Under the pieces are notes generated by a model that worked only from the letters and a program-made list of their open reading frames with translations, was not told the DNA's origin and made no database searches. This document shows, one piece after another, positions 9,001 through 17,489 of a stretch of 64,000 nucleotides of DNA. A program made the position numbers and the translations under genes. The DNA comes from Neorhizobium sp. SOG26. GTDB taxonomy: Bacteria > Pseudomonadota > Alphaproteobacteria > Rhizobiales > Rhizobiaceae. Positions within the stretch are counted from its first letter, which is position 1; each line of letters begins with the position of its first letter. The DNA is taken from NCBI RefSeq assembly GCF_003491345.1, contig NZ_CP025513.1:248001-312000 (forward strand), read 5' to 3'.

Positions 9001-12000
9001 GCAAGCGCGATCTCGCTTAATCCGCCGGAAAAGAGGTAGACGCCGCCCTGTTTCAGCTTGTTGTTTACGGCTTCAACCTCGCCTAACGCCAGCCGCTGGT
9101 GTATCTGTGTCCAGCGCCGCCCTTTCCGCAGAGCAACCACTTCGGACTTGGGCTTGACTTGCAATTCCTCCCAAACCTGCTCGACGAGAGCGCCGAACTC
9201 GATACCACTGCGCGATTTCCGAAACAGGTCCAGGCTGGCAATGGCCGACAATCCGCCCGAACGGGGCGAAGGCGGCAGATCGATGTCTATGACGCCTACT
9301 GAAACGCCGGGAAGCTCCCTGGGCATGACCAGCGCAGGTCCGAGCACCATCGCTTTCTCCGGATTGGGCAACGGCTCATCTTTCACCTGTTGCATGCCGT
9401 TGGTGATCACGCTGACATGGGTTTCGCTACGGGTACCGGCCTCGCCCAAAGCCTGCGCCAGATACACCAGGCTGTCGAAGCCGCACTCCTGGTTTCGGTG
9501 GAAGAAATTCGATCCAGCCCGGAATGTCTCCTGCTGCGTCAGGAGCCACATGTGCACTATCCGCGAAGGCACACATTCGTCTGCGGCCAGTCCCGCAAGC
9601 AAGCCATCATAGCCAATGCGGCCCAGCTCCGGGCACAACGTATATTCGTGGGCGCCGCAGCGGACGAAGGCGTCACCGACCGAGACCGTAACAACCTGGT
9701 GGCCCAGCGAGCGCAAGCGGTCCACCAGCTTCATGCCGAGCCCGGCGCTGTCGACAAAGAACAGCCATGTCCGCGGCTCTTTTTGCGCCCCGGGCTCAAG
9801 GTCCGCGAGCGACTGCTTCCAGGCCGGCTGATAACCCCAGCGGGAGATATTCGGCTGCTTCACGAGAAGTGGAGCGGAGGTGGCCGTTTTGTCCCCCGCG
9901 GCAGGATCGATGAAAAAACGTTTGTGTTGGAACGGGTAGGTCGGCAAGTCCACACGGCGTGGCGAGCGCCCCTTCCAGAGGCGATCGACATCCACGTCGA
10001 GACCGGCAGCCCAGGCGCGTCCAACGCCGGTCAGGAAGTGCAGCCGGTCGTCACCCGCCTCGTCGGGATGAGGCAGGCTGTTTATGACCTGATTTGCTGG
10101 AATGGAACCTTGAGCTTTGGCAAGCGAGGACAACATGCGGCCCGGCCCGACTTCGATGTAGATATTGCCGCGATCTGCAGCAAGAGCCGCCATTCCATCT
10201 GAAAACTGCACCGGCGAACGAAGGTGACCGACCCAGTAGAGCGGATCGGTCGCCTCTTCGTCGCCCAGTGGCAACCCCGTACGGTTCGATAGGATCGGGA
10301 TGGCCGGGGCGCGAAGACAAATACCACGAAGAAACTCCTCGAACTCGCCGAGGATAGGATCAAGCAACCTCGAATGTGCGGCAATGTTGATCGGGATACG
10401 CGAGGCCTCTACACCCTCGTCTGCAAGATGGTTTTGAAACGCCCGCAGATCTTCATCGAGGCCGGAAACCACGCACAGCGATGGCGCGTTGACGGAAGCG
10501 ATATCCAGGCAGGATGGAAGAAGGTTCGACAGCGCCCTCGGGTCAAGCTGAATGCTCAGCATGCCGCTGAGGGGCACGCGTTCGAACAGGCGGCCGCGCA
10601 GGTGAACGAGATTGACCCCATCCTTGAAGCTCATGACGCCCGCAAAGCAGGCGGCGGCATTTTCCCCCATCGAGTGGCCGATCAGTGCCTTCGGGACAAC
10701 ACCCCAGCTCTTCCACATTCGCGCTACTGCGATCTCAGCTATAAGGATCGCAGGAAGCTGAAGAGACGGGCTCAGGAACGCTTCCTTGCTGGCGGCTGTG
10801 CGCTCGGCAAACCATGCCCTTCGAACATCACGCGCACCATCATCGGGAAGGTATGAAAGCCCCTCCTCGACGGTCGAACGAAACTCCTGGTCCTCCTCGT
10901 AGAGACACCGGGCCATCCCGATATACTGCGAACCGCCGCCGGGAAACAGGAAGACGGCACCGGAGACGTTCTCTACCGGTTGCTGGACGAGACCACGTCG
11001 AGACGAATCCGAGAGGGCCGCGATGGCATCCTCCCTTCCCCGAACAGCCATGACTAATCGGTGCTCCAGATGCTTTCGGCCGCGCAGCAACGTAAAGCCT
11101 ATGTCCTCGAGCGCCAGCGTCGGACGTTGGTCGATCGCTTCCGCCAAGCGGCCGGCCGCCATATCGAGAACGTTGCGCTGCTTGCCGGACAGGAAAAGAA
11201 GCATGGGATCATCATGCGTTTGAGCTTCGAGGCCGTCGCGCTCCGGCATGTAACGAGACGGTGCTTGCTCTATGACGACGTGGGCATTGGTTCCTCCGAC
11301 GCCGAGTGAGTTCACTGCAGCGCGTCGTGGGCCAGCAACCTCTGGCCACCTCATCAGCTTGTTGTTCACCTTGAAGGGACTGGCCTCGAAGTTGATCGCG
11401 GGGTTCGGCTTCTCAAAGCCCAAAGTCGGCGGTATGCGCCCTTCACGAACTGCTAGGGCGGCCTTGATCAGGCCCACGACGCCGGCGGCCGTGTCCAGAT
11501 GGCCTATATTCGACTTCACGGAGCCGACATGGCAGAAGCCCGTGCGGGCGGTGCCCTGCCGGAAAGCGGATGTCAGGGCTTCGATTTCTATCGGATCGCC
11601 AATGGGTGTTCCTGTTCCGTGGCATTCGACATATTGGATCGAAGCCGCTTCAACGCCCGCTAGTCCCTGAGCTTCCAGAATCGCTGCCGCCTGTCCGCTG
11701 ACACTTGGTGCAAGATATCCGGCTTTGCTGCTTCCGTCGTTGTTGACGGCCGTTCCCTTGATGACGGCATGAATCACGTCGCCGTCCCGCAACGCGTCCG
11801 ACAATCGGCGAAGCGCGACGACCCCGACGCCGCTGCCGAACACCGTACCTGCCGAGCGGTGGTCGAAGGCGCGGCAATGACCGTCGGGCGAAAGGATCTC
11901 GCCTTCCTGGAAAAGGTAGCCGCGACGATGAGGAAACTCGATCGTGACACCGCCAGCGAGTGCCATGTCGCATTCGCCGGAAATTAGACTCTGACATGCA

Positions 12001-12590
12001 TAATGGACGGCGACCAACGAGGTGGAACATGCGGACTGGACGTTGACGCTCGGACCTCGCAGATCGAATGTAAACGAGGCGCGGGTAGAGAGGAAATCCT
12101 TGTCATTGCCCGTGTGCCGAAGCAGGAACATACCGACCTGATCGACCAGATTCCGGTTACTGCATACGTTAAAGTAGAAATAGCTCCCCATCCCGCAGCC
12201 GGCGAAGACCCCCACGGGCCCCGTTTCGCTATCGGGTGGCGCCGATCTGCCCGCATCCTCCATGGCTTCCCAGGCACATTCCAGGAATTGACGATGCTGG
12301 GGGTCCATAATCGCCGCCTCCCTGGGATTGAGGCCGAAGAACTCTGCATCGAACATTTCCATGTCCGGAAGATCTGCACCGCGCGGAACATAGTTTGGGT
12401 GATGAATGCGTTCCGGCTCCTCCCCGGCAGCCAGCAACTCCTCAACAGAGAATGTGCGGATCGATTCCACGCCGTCGCAAAGGTTTTTCCAGAACTCCGT
12501 AACGTTTCGCGCCCCGGGCACGCGAAGTGCCATGCCGACGATAGCAACATCGCTGGCGCATAGTTGGTTTGCCCCTTCGAGCATCGGCAT
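6036..12590 (-). CDS. Type I polyketide synthase, single module KS-AT-KR-DH-ACP-TE
   Basis: 2184 residues. KS about 12-440, with active-site C188 (QSACSTSL), H324 (ECHGTGT) and H364 (NIGHLD). AT about 545-850, with GHSMGE nucleophile S640; the AAHS segment near 740 does not allow a safe malonyl/methylmalonyl call. About 915-1150 is a KR-like structural subdomain and 1180-1375 a KR with S1334, Y1347 and N1351, although its nucleotide-binding loop is atypical (SGGLSEIA). DH about 1410-1690 has H1436 in HRLVSGQAVMPGTGY and D1607. The carrier domain has S1822 (GGHSL). The thioesterase, about 1890-2155, has S1970 (GYSGG), D1997 and H2130. KR before DH is unusual. There is no loading domain, so the starter must come from a partner, plausibly the divergent NRPS or the carrier protein at 24967. 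A GGAAGG site fits the second ATG (12584) better than 12590. Confidence 0.93.
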   Translation of the reverse strand: MPMLEGANQLCASDVAIVGMALRVPGARNVTEFWKNLCDGVESIRTFSVEELLAAGEEPERIHHPNYVPRGADLPDMEMFDAEFFGLNPREAAIMDPQHRQFLECAWEAMEDAGRSAPPDSETGPVGVFAGCGMGSYFYFNVCSNRNLVDQVGMFLLRHTGNDKDFLSTRASFTFDLRGPSVNVQSACSTSLVAVHYACQSLISGECDMALAGGVTIEFPHRRGYLFQEGEILSPDGHCRAFDHRSAGTVFGSGVGVVALRRLSDALRDGDVIHAVIKGTAVNNDGSSKAGYLAPSVSGQAAAILEAQGLAGVEAASIQYVECHGTGTPIGDPIEIEALTSAFRQGTARTGFCHVGSVKSNIGHLDTAAGVVGLIKAALAVREGRIPPTLGFEKPNPAINFEASPFKVNNKLMRWPEVAGPRRAAVNSLGVGGTNAHVVIEQAPSRYMPERDGLEAQTHDDPMLLFLSGKQRNVLDMAAGRLAEAIDQRPTLALEDIGFTLLRGRKHLEHRLVMAVRGREDAIAALSDSSRRGLVQQPVENVSGAVFLFPGGGSQYIGMARCLYEEDQEFRSTVEEGLSYLPDDGARDVRRAWFAERTAASKEAFLSPSLQLPAILIAEIAVARMWKSWGVVPKALIGHSMGENAAACFAGVMSFKDGVNLVHLRGRLFERVPLSGMLSIQLDPRALSNLLPSCLDIASVNAPSLCVVSGLDEDLRAFQNHLADEGVEASRIPINIAAHSRLLDPILGEFEEFLRGICLRAPAIPILSNRTGLPLGDEEATDPLYWVGHLRSPVQFSDGMAALAADRGNIYIEVGPGRMLSSLAKAQGSIPANQVINSLPHPDEAGDDRLHFLTGVGRAWAAGLDVDVDRLWKGRSPRRVDLPTYPFQHKRFFIDPAAGDKTATSAPLLVKQPNISRWGYQPAWKQSLADLEPGAQKEPRTWLFFVDSAGLGMKLVDRLRSLGHQVVTVSVGDAFVRCGAHEYTLCPELGRIGYDGLLAGLAADECVPSRIVHMWLLTQQETFRAGSNFFHRNQECGFDSLVYLAQALGEAGTRSETHVSVITNGMQQVKDEPLPNPEKAMVLGPALVMPRELPGVSVGVIDIDLPPSPRSGGLSAIASLDLFRKSRSGIEFGALVEQVWEELQVKPKSEVVALRKGRRWTQIHQRLALGEVEAVNNKLKQGGVYLFSGGLSEIALALAGEIARRFQARIALVGRTQLPAREEWDFYRRTHGNDRVRRAITAIRRLEADGANVLYLQADVTNPEQMRLAIDATITRFGEINGVFHAAGIVDDGLILSKTREAMDRVLAPKVLGTAVLDAVLETVTLDFLVLFSSTSTDVVRAGQADYVAANAYLNSYAQSHSNRADRTTMAVHWGVWGQTGLAARALGYVADHDDAHLLPEPAKGPFFQRWVEDEHGLSWLEAVVNPNRDWILNEHRLVSGQAVMPGTGYIELIAQAAAEYGLQFKADISDLVFLKPLAVKDGEDRVLRLRLQAEEGGYRVTIAAAAPGGSADAFIKHVEAHWRPMPTRRDPINDIKRERPDPSFKHSIAAGGTLKSAQERHVRFGPRWAVLRSVVIGADVARAELLLDQAFSEDLDTGVILHPALLDIATGFAMELVPGYDPEAALWAPATYGRIILHNHLPAEVVSYVRLADSSELGDGYAAFDVVIADREGDLLFEAQRFVVRRLDDNMILEAPADYNAGPRPPRNAVVASPTMAKLGVQVRNGILPSEGFEVLMRAMAAAVSQPIISSMDLDLLKEWVSANAEALAYPSDGFERPDLDNEFVAPRNAVEEILAGYWRELLGVTKIGVHDSFFDIGGHSLIAVRLFRMIKKQYGLDLPISTLFEAPTIAQCAERLMAELPDAAGVGEPRTGVATPPTARRLHLVLMNSGGNTQATPLFICAGMFGNVLNLRHLALTVGADRPVYGLQARGLYGDLEPHLSFEEMAADCIKELKTVQPHGPYVLAGYSGGGITAYEIARQLEASGDQVAHIVMLDTPLPRQPKLSYEDKLLIKLQDIRRHKARYLLKYLRDRSRHEAGNKAREEAAKSGGATDRLNNDKIEFAFRHAAQRYQVRPYGGPVTLFKPQGEPFYRLPRGRSLKENRDILLPDNGWNEHVVKLKVLEVPGDHDSMVLDPYARGLAEKIRALVAEALAPSHGRDEHEALQLACNDRLYPSRSTLEAV

Positions 12591-12878
12591 CGCCTTCCGC
12601 TAAAAACCGCCCACAGGGTAGTTCAACGTCCCGTGTTCGGGTCTCATGTCCCTCTAAATGGTCGCGAGCACGGCCCGCAGCTTTCAGTGTGCTGCGGCCT
12701 GAAGCGCGCTCGCAACTAGTCTGTTGGCAGTGGCGGTCATCCATAGGGTGGAGAGGTCATCCCACCTCCTATTTCAGGCGTACGGGCGTTCATCCAATTG
12801 GGTAGGGCTGCATATGTTGAAAATCCTCCCATGCGCCGGTTCTATCGAAGGAGTTCGAATCCAGACGGGGGATGTTCA
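12591..12878. promoter_or_regulatory. Divergent promoter region between PKS and NRPS
   Basis: About 290 bases separate the PKS start and the chosen NRPS start. They must hold the promoters for both assembly-line genes. A short inverted repeat (GAGGT at 12753-12757 and ACCTC at 12764-12768) could be an operator; I see no convincing -35/-10 pair. Confidence 0.4.
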
Positions 12879-15800
12879 ATGGGTACGATCAACTGCGTTC
12901 TTGTCGGCGGTGGAACGCTGCTCATCCAGTGCGCCGATGTCTTGGCAGCGCGCGGCCATCAGATTGTTGCCGTCGTGACCTCGAACCCACAAGTGCAGAG
13001 ATGGTCATCCGAGAGCGGCATTTCCGTCCTAAACGCAGACGATGATTATGCGCATGCCTTGTCGAATTTAACGTATGACTGGCTCTTCAGCATTGCAAAC
13101 CTGCGTCTGCTGCCGGAGGCGGTTTGGAGAAACGCCCGACTAGGTGCCGCCAATTTTCATGATGGTCCATTGCCCCAGATGGCCGGCCTGAATACACCCG
13201 CCTGGGCAATCATTGAAGGGCACAAAGATCATGGTGTCACCTGGCATGCCATCGCCCAGGGCATCGACGAGGGGGACATCTATGCCCAAACCCTTCTCGC
13301 GATCAACGATGACGAAACTGCGCTGACGCTGAACACCAAGTGCCTGGATGCAGGGATATCCACCTTCGCAACGCTTCTGGATCACATCGAGCATGATGAC
13401 CTGAAGCCGCGCCGACAGGATTTCTCCACCCGGGTCTATTACGAAAAGCAGAAGCGCCCGACTGCCGCCGCAACGCTCAATTTCGCCAAGCCGGCCAAGG
13501 AACTGTCGCAGCTGGTTCGTGGGCTTGATTTCGGCGATGCTTATGAAAACCCTCTCGCCAAGCCCAAGCTTCGCTTCGGCTCCAGCGTCTACACAATCTC
13601 TCATTTCCGGATACTCGATGCCGAGATAGAGGCCGAGCCGGGGCTGGTGTTGTCGGTCGGCGCTCATGGCGTGACGGTCGGAACGGCAGACAAGCCCGTA
13701 CTCCTCGAGGCCGAGCAGAAGAACGCATCGATCCAGACCAAGCTTTCCTCAGTCGTATATCCGGGAGATCGCCTTCCGCTTCTCAATGAGAGCGAGACGC
13801 CTGCTCTCGACGATGCAGTCGCTCGTTGTGCACGGCATGAAGGCGTCTTTCGACGAGCGTTAGAAGGGCGCATCGACGTTCAACTACCCATTGGAGAATT
13901 GGCATCCGAACAACGACCCGATGTTCGTGCCATACCGCTGAACATCCCGGATCACATTGCCAAACAAGATCGCGCCGCTCTTGTCGCCGCGCTCCTGCTC
14001 CGCCAGACCGGCCAGCGCTCGTTCGACATTGCTTATGCGGACGACGGGTTGGACGATCTTTGCCAACGTCATCCGGGCTATTTCGCCGAAGCTCTTCCGC
14101 TGCGGATGGACCTGGGCACGCTGCAGAATGCCGATGAGCTTGTGGCTCACGTCAATCAAACCATGGTGCGGCTTCGCACGTGCCAAGCCTACTGCAGCGA
14201 TCTTGTCGATCGAATCCCTGGCCTCCAGAAGTCGCCGCTGGCAGTCGGCATCCGCGAAATGCGGAATGAGGTGAGCAAGGATATGATCGAAGGCTGCGCA
14301 TTGACATTTGCATTCGGCGAAAACGGCTCAGATCTCATGTTTGACCGGAAACGCATCGATGAGGCGCAGGCGCGAAGCCTGGCCTCGGCCTTCAACGTCC
14401 TTGCATCTGCATTCGCAACGACCTGCAACCTGCTTGAGGACCTTCCTCTCATGTCCGCAACAGACGAGAACACGGTTCTATACGGATGGAACGACACCGG
14501 CCGGAGCTACGACAAGACGACCTGCATCCACACGCTGATCGAGGCACAGGTCGATCGCACACCCGATGCGGAGGCAGTTGCGTTTCGTGGTCGCAGCCTG
14601 ACTTATCGTCAGCTCGACGAACAGGCGAACTGCCTGGCTAAGGCGCTGGTTGCGGAAGGCGTCGGCCCGGATGTGACTGTCGGTCTTTATCTTCCGCGCT
14701 CGCTCGAGCTCGTCGTGGGCGCTCTGGCAATCATGAAGGCGGGCGGCGCCTATATTCCTCTTGATCCGAGTTTTCCTGCCGACCGGCTCGCTTTTATGAT
14801 CAAGGATAGCCGCGCAAAGCTCGTGCTTACAGCAGGAGGCCTAAGAACCTCGTCCCTTCTTTCAGGTGTCCGCTTTCTCTGCGTCAACGACATCCTGCGG
14901 AATCCGAAGGGTACCGGCCGGCTTGCCGGAAATGTCAAGCCGAAGAACCTCGCCTATGTCATCTACACGTCCGGCTCCACCGGCCTGCCCAAGGGAGTGA
15001 TGATCGAACATCGCAACGTCGTCAATTTCTTCGTCGGGATGGACGAACGTGTCGGAAAGATGGAAGATACGCAAAACGTATGGCTGGCGGTCACAAGCCT
15101 GTCCTTCGACATCTCCGTCCTTGAACTCTTCTGGACCTTGGCCCGCGGCTTCAAGGTCGTCATCCACGCCTCCGAAGTTCTGGAAGCGAAGACTGCCGGC
15201 AAACGCGGTGCGAGACCGACTGATCTTGGTTTCGGGCTGTTTTACTGGGGCAATGACGGCGCGGCTGGACCGGAAAAGTACCGGTTGTTGCTTGAGGGGG
15301 CGAAGTTTGCCGACGCAAACGGTTTCGACGCGCTATGGACGCCGGAGCGTCATTTCCACGCTTTCGGTGGTCCTTATCCCAATCCTGCCGTCACCGGAGC
15401 TGCCGTCGCCGCAGTCACGTCGAACCTTTCGATCCGCGCCGGCAGTTGCGTCCTGCCGCTTCACCATCCCGCACGCGTTGCGGAGGAATGGGCCGTCATC
15501 GACAACCTGAGCAACGGCAGGGTTGCACTCGCTTTCGCGTCCGGCTGGATGCCTGAGGACTTTGTGCTTCGCCCAGAAAATGCCCCGCCCAGGAACAAGG
15601 CAAGCCTCATGCGTGACATTGAGGTTGTTCGCAGCCTCTGGCGTGGCGAAAGCGTCGAATTCGACTCGGGTGCCGGCACCGTCCCCGTGGTAACACAGCC
15701 GCGGCCCGTCCAGAGCGAACTTCCGGTCTGGTTGACTACCGCAGGCAATCCGGAGAGCTATCGTGAGGCCGCACGGCATGGCGCCAACGTGCTCACCCAT

Positions 15801-17489
15801 CTGCTGGGCCAATCAATAGCTGAACTGAGCGAGAAGATCCGCGTCTACCGGGAGACGCTGAAGGAGACAGGCCGCGACCCCGGGGACTACAAGGTCACCT
15901 TGATGCTCCACACGCTGCTGGGCGAAAATCGCGATGCGGTCCGGGACTTGGCGCGTGCGCCCATGAAGGAATACCTCCGCAGCGCGGCTGCTCTTATCAA
16001 GCAATATGCATGGGCCTTCCCTGCCTTCAAGAAGCCACACGGTGTCTCGAACCCGATGGAGATCGACCTCCAGTCACTGGATGCCGAGGAGCTAGAAGCT
16101 ATCCTCGAATTTGCGTTTCTTCGCTATTTTGAGGACAGCGGTCTCTTCGGAACCGTTGAAGACGCGCTCGAGCGGCTCGAAGAGGTGAAGGCTGCGGGGG
16201 TTGACGAGATTGCCTGCCTTATCGATTTCGGCCTGGCTGATGATGTGGTGATGGCGCGCCTGCCGTTTCTGGCGGAGGTCGTGGCCGCGAGCAAGAGCTC
16301 GGCACCCGAGGAGCCGGCCCGAAGCTTCGCCGACGAGGTCCACAAGCATAAGGTCACGCACCTGCAATGCACGCCCTCCATGGCGCACATGTTCATGATG
16401 TCGGATGCCGATCGTGCCGCGTTGCGTGAGATCAGGCAACTCTTCCTCGGCGGTGAAGCCCTTCAGGGTTCGCTTCTGGCTGCGCTGCGCGGTGCAACTG
16501 ATGCCGCGATCGAGAATATGTATGGGCCGACGGAAACGACCATCTGGTCGTCGACGTTCACCGCCAATACCCCGAAGCCTGTCGTACCGATCGGCCGCCC
16601 GATCGCCAATACCCAGATGTACGTCCTGGACGCAGGCTTGCGGCCGGTGCCCCCAGGCAATATCGGCGAACTGTTCATTGGCGGGGATGGCGTCGCGCGC
16701 GGTTACTTCGACCGCGAACAACTCACAAGAGAACGCTTTGTCGCGAACCCGTTCGAGGCGGGTCGAATGTATCGAACCGGCGACCTGGCGCGCTTCGATG
16801 AAGAGGGCGTTCTCCATTTCCTGGGACGGACGGACCACCAGATCAAGATCCGCGGCCACCGGATCGAGCTCGGCGAGATCGAAGCACGCATCAGCGCTTT
16901 TGCGGGCGTGCGCGAGACGGTCGTCGTGCCTCGCAAAGACGGCCCCGGAAATTTGAGCTTGGTCGCCTACCTCAGGACGGACGGTGCGCCAATCAGCGAC
17001 AAAGACTTGCGGCGCCACATCCTGGAAACGCTCCCCGATGTTATGGTTCCATCGCATTTCGTCACGATGGACGCTTTTCCACTGACGCCGAATGCCAAGG
17101 TGGATCGCAACCGGCTACCGGCGCCATCGGAGAAGAAACCGACCCCGATGGTCAGTTTCATCGAGCCCTCCAATAACCTGCAGCGCGAGATCAGCACGTT
17201 GTTTGCCAGCGCGCTCGGGCTTGAGAAGATCGGCATCTTCGACAACTTCTTCGCACTCGGCGGGCATTCGCTGCTGGCAGTGCAGCTTCATCGCGAATTG
17301 AAGGCGAAGCTCTCTCCTGACCTGACGATCACCGACCTGTTCCGCTTCCCGACGGCGGCGTCGCTTGCCGATCACGTCTCCGATAGAGGCAAGACCGATA
17401 TCCAGCTGACGCGCGCCGCGGAACGGGCCGCGCTTCGACGGAGCGCAATCGAACGGCGTCCGACGCTCCGCCTGGAGACGGAGGTTTGA
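12879..17489 (+). CDS. NRPS: formyltransferase-like / half-C / A domain interrupted by luciferase-like monooxygenase / PCP
   Basis: 1536 residues from ATG 12879, which has a GGGGGA site 7 bases upstream; an upstream TTG at 12798 is also open. Residues 1-300 resemble methionyl-tRNA formyltransferase/ArnA, with the N-x-H...D triad at N92, H94 and D130. Residues 350-530 resemble only the C-terminal half of a condensation domain and lack HHxxxDG. The adenylation domain starts at about 550 (YTSGSTGLPKG about 696-706; FDIS 743-746), is interrupted at about 782-1125 by a flavin-dependent luciferase-like monooxygenase (GFDALWTPERHFHAFGG, GSCVLPLHHPARVAEEWAV), then resumes (YGPTET 1215-1220; YRTGD 1298-1302; K1407). 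The pocket residues D744, I745, L748, Q1163, F1189, G1191, M1214, I1222 and W1223 resemble glycine-type codes. PCP S1464 (GGHSLL). No thioesterase: the chain probably passes to the divergent PKS. Confidence 0.92.
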   Translation: MGTINCVLVGGGTLLIQCADVLAARGHQIVAVVTSNPQVQRWSSESGISVLNADDDYAHALSNLTYDWLFSIANLRLLPEAVWRNARLGAANFHDGPLPQMAGLNTPAWAIIEGHKDHGVTWHAIAQGIDEGDIYAQTLLAINDDETALTLNTKCLDAGISTFATLLDHIEHDDLKPRRQDFSTRVYYEKQKRPTAAATLNFAKPAKELSQLVRGLDFGDAYENPLAKPKLRFGSSVYTISHFRILDAEIEAEPGLVLSVGAHGVTVGTADKPVLLEAEQKNASIQTKLSSVVYPGDRLPLLNESETPALDDAVARCARHEGVFRRALEGRIDVQLPIGELASEQRPDVRAIPLNIPDHIAKQDRAALVAALLLRQTGQRSFDIAYADDGLDDLCQRHPGYFAEALPLRMDLGTLQNADELVAHVNQTMVRLRTCQAYCSDLVDRIPGLQKSPLAVGIREMRNEVSKDMIEGCALTFAFGENGSDLMFDRKRIDEAQARSLASAFNVLASAFATTCNLLEDLPLMSATDENTVLYGWNDTGRSYDKTTCIHTLIEAQVDRTPDAEAVAFRGRSLTYRQLDEQANCLAKALVAEGVGPDVTVGLYLPRSLELVVGALAIMKAGGAYIPLDPSFPADRLAFMIKDSRAKLVLTAGGLRTSSLLSGVRFLCVNDILRNPKGTGRLAGNVKPKNLAYVIYTSGSTGLPKGVMIEHRNVVNFFVGMDERVGKMEDTQNVWLAVTSLSFDISVLELFWTLARGFKVVIHASEVLEAKTAGKRGARPTDLGFGLFYWGNDGAAGPEKYRLLLEGAKFADANGFDALWTPERHFHAFGGPYPNPAVTGAAVAAVTSNLSIRAGSCVLPLHHPARVAEEWAVIDNLSNGRVALAFASGWMPEDFVLRPENAPPRNKASLMRDIEVVRSLWRGESVEFDSGAGTVPVVTQPRPVQSELPVWLTTAGNPESYREAARHGANVLTHLLGQSIAELSEKIRVYRETLKETGRDPGDYKVTLMLHTLLGENRDAVRDLARAPMKEYLRSAAALIKQYAWAFPAFKKPHGVSNPMEIDLQSLDAEELEAILEFAFLRYFEDSGLFGTVEDALERLEEVKAAGVDEIACLIDFGLADDVVMARLPFLAEVVAASKSSAPEEPARSFADEVHKHKVTHLQCTPSMAHMFMMSDADRAALREIRQLFLGGEALQGSLLAALRGATDAAIENMYGPTETTIWSSTFTANTPKPVVPIGRPIANTQMYVLDAGLRPVPPGNIGELFIGGDGVARGYFDREQLTRERFVANPFEAGRMYRTGDLARFDEEGVLHFLGRTDHQIKIRGHRIELGEIEARISAFAGVRETVVVPRKDGPGNLSLVAYLRTDGAPISDKDLRRHILETLPDVMVPSHFVTMDAFPLTPNAKVDRNRLPAPSEKKPTPMVSFIEPSNNLQREISTLFASALGLEKIGIFDNFFALGGHSLLAVQLHRELKAKLSPDLTITDLFRFPTAASLADHVSDRGKTDIQLTRAAERAALRRSAIERRPTLRLETEV

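Noticed and set aside
9390-10202. 270-codon plus-strand frame opposite the PKS
   Set aside because: Antisense to a firmly identified PKS domain set; no recognisable domain; typical of G+C-rich shadow frames.
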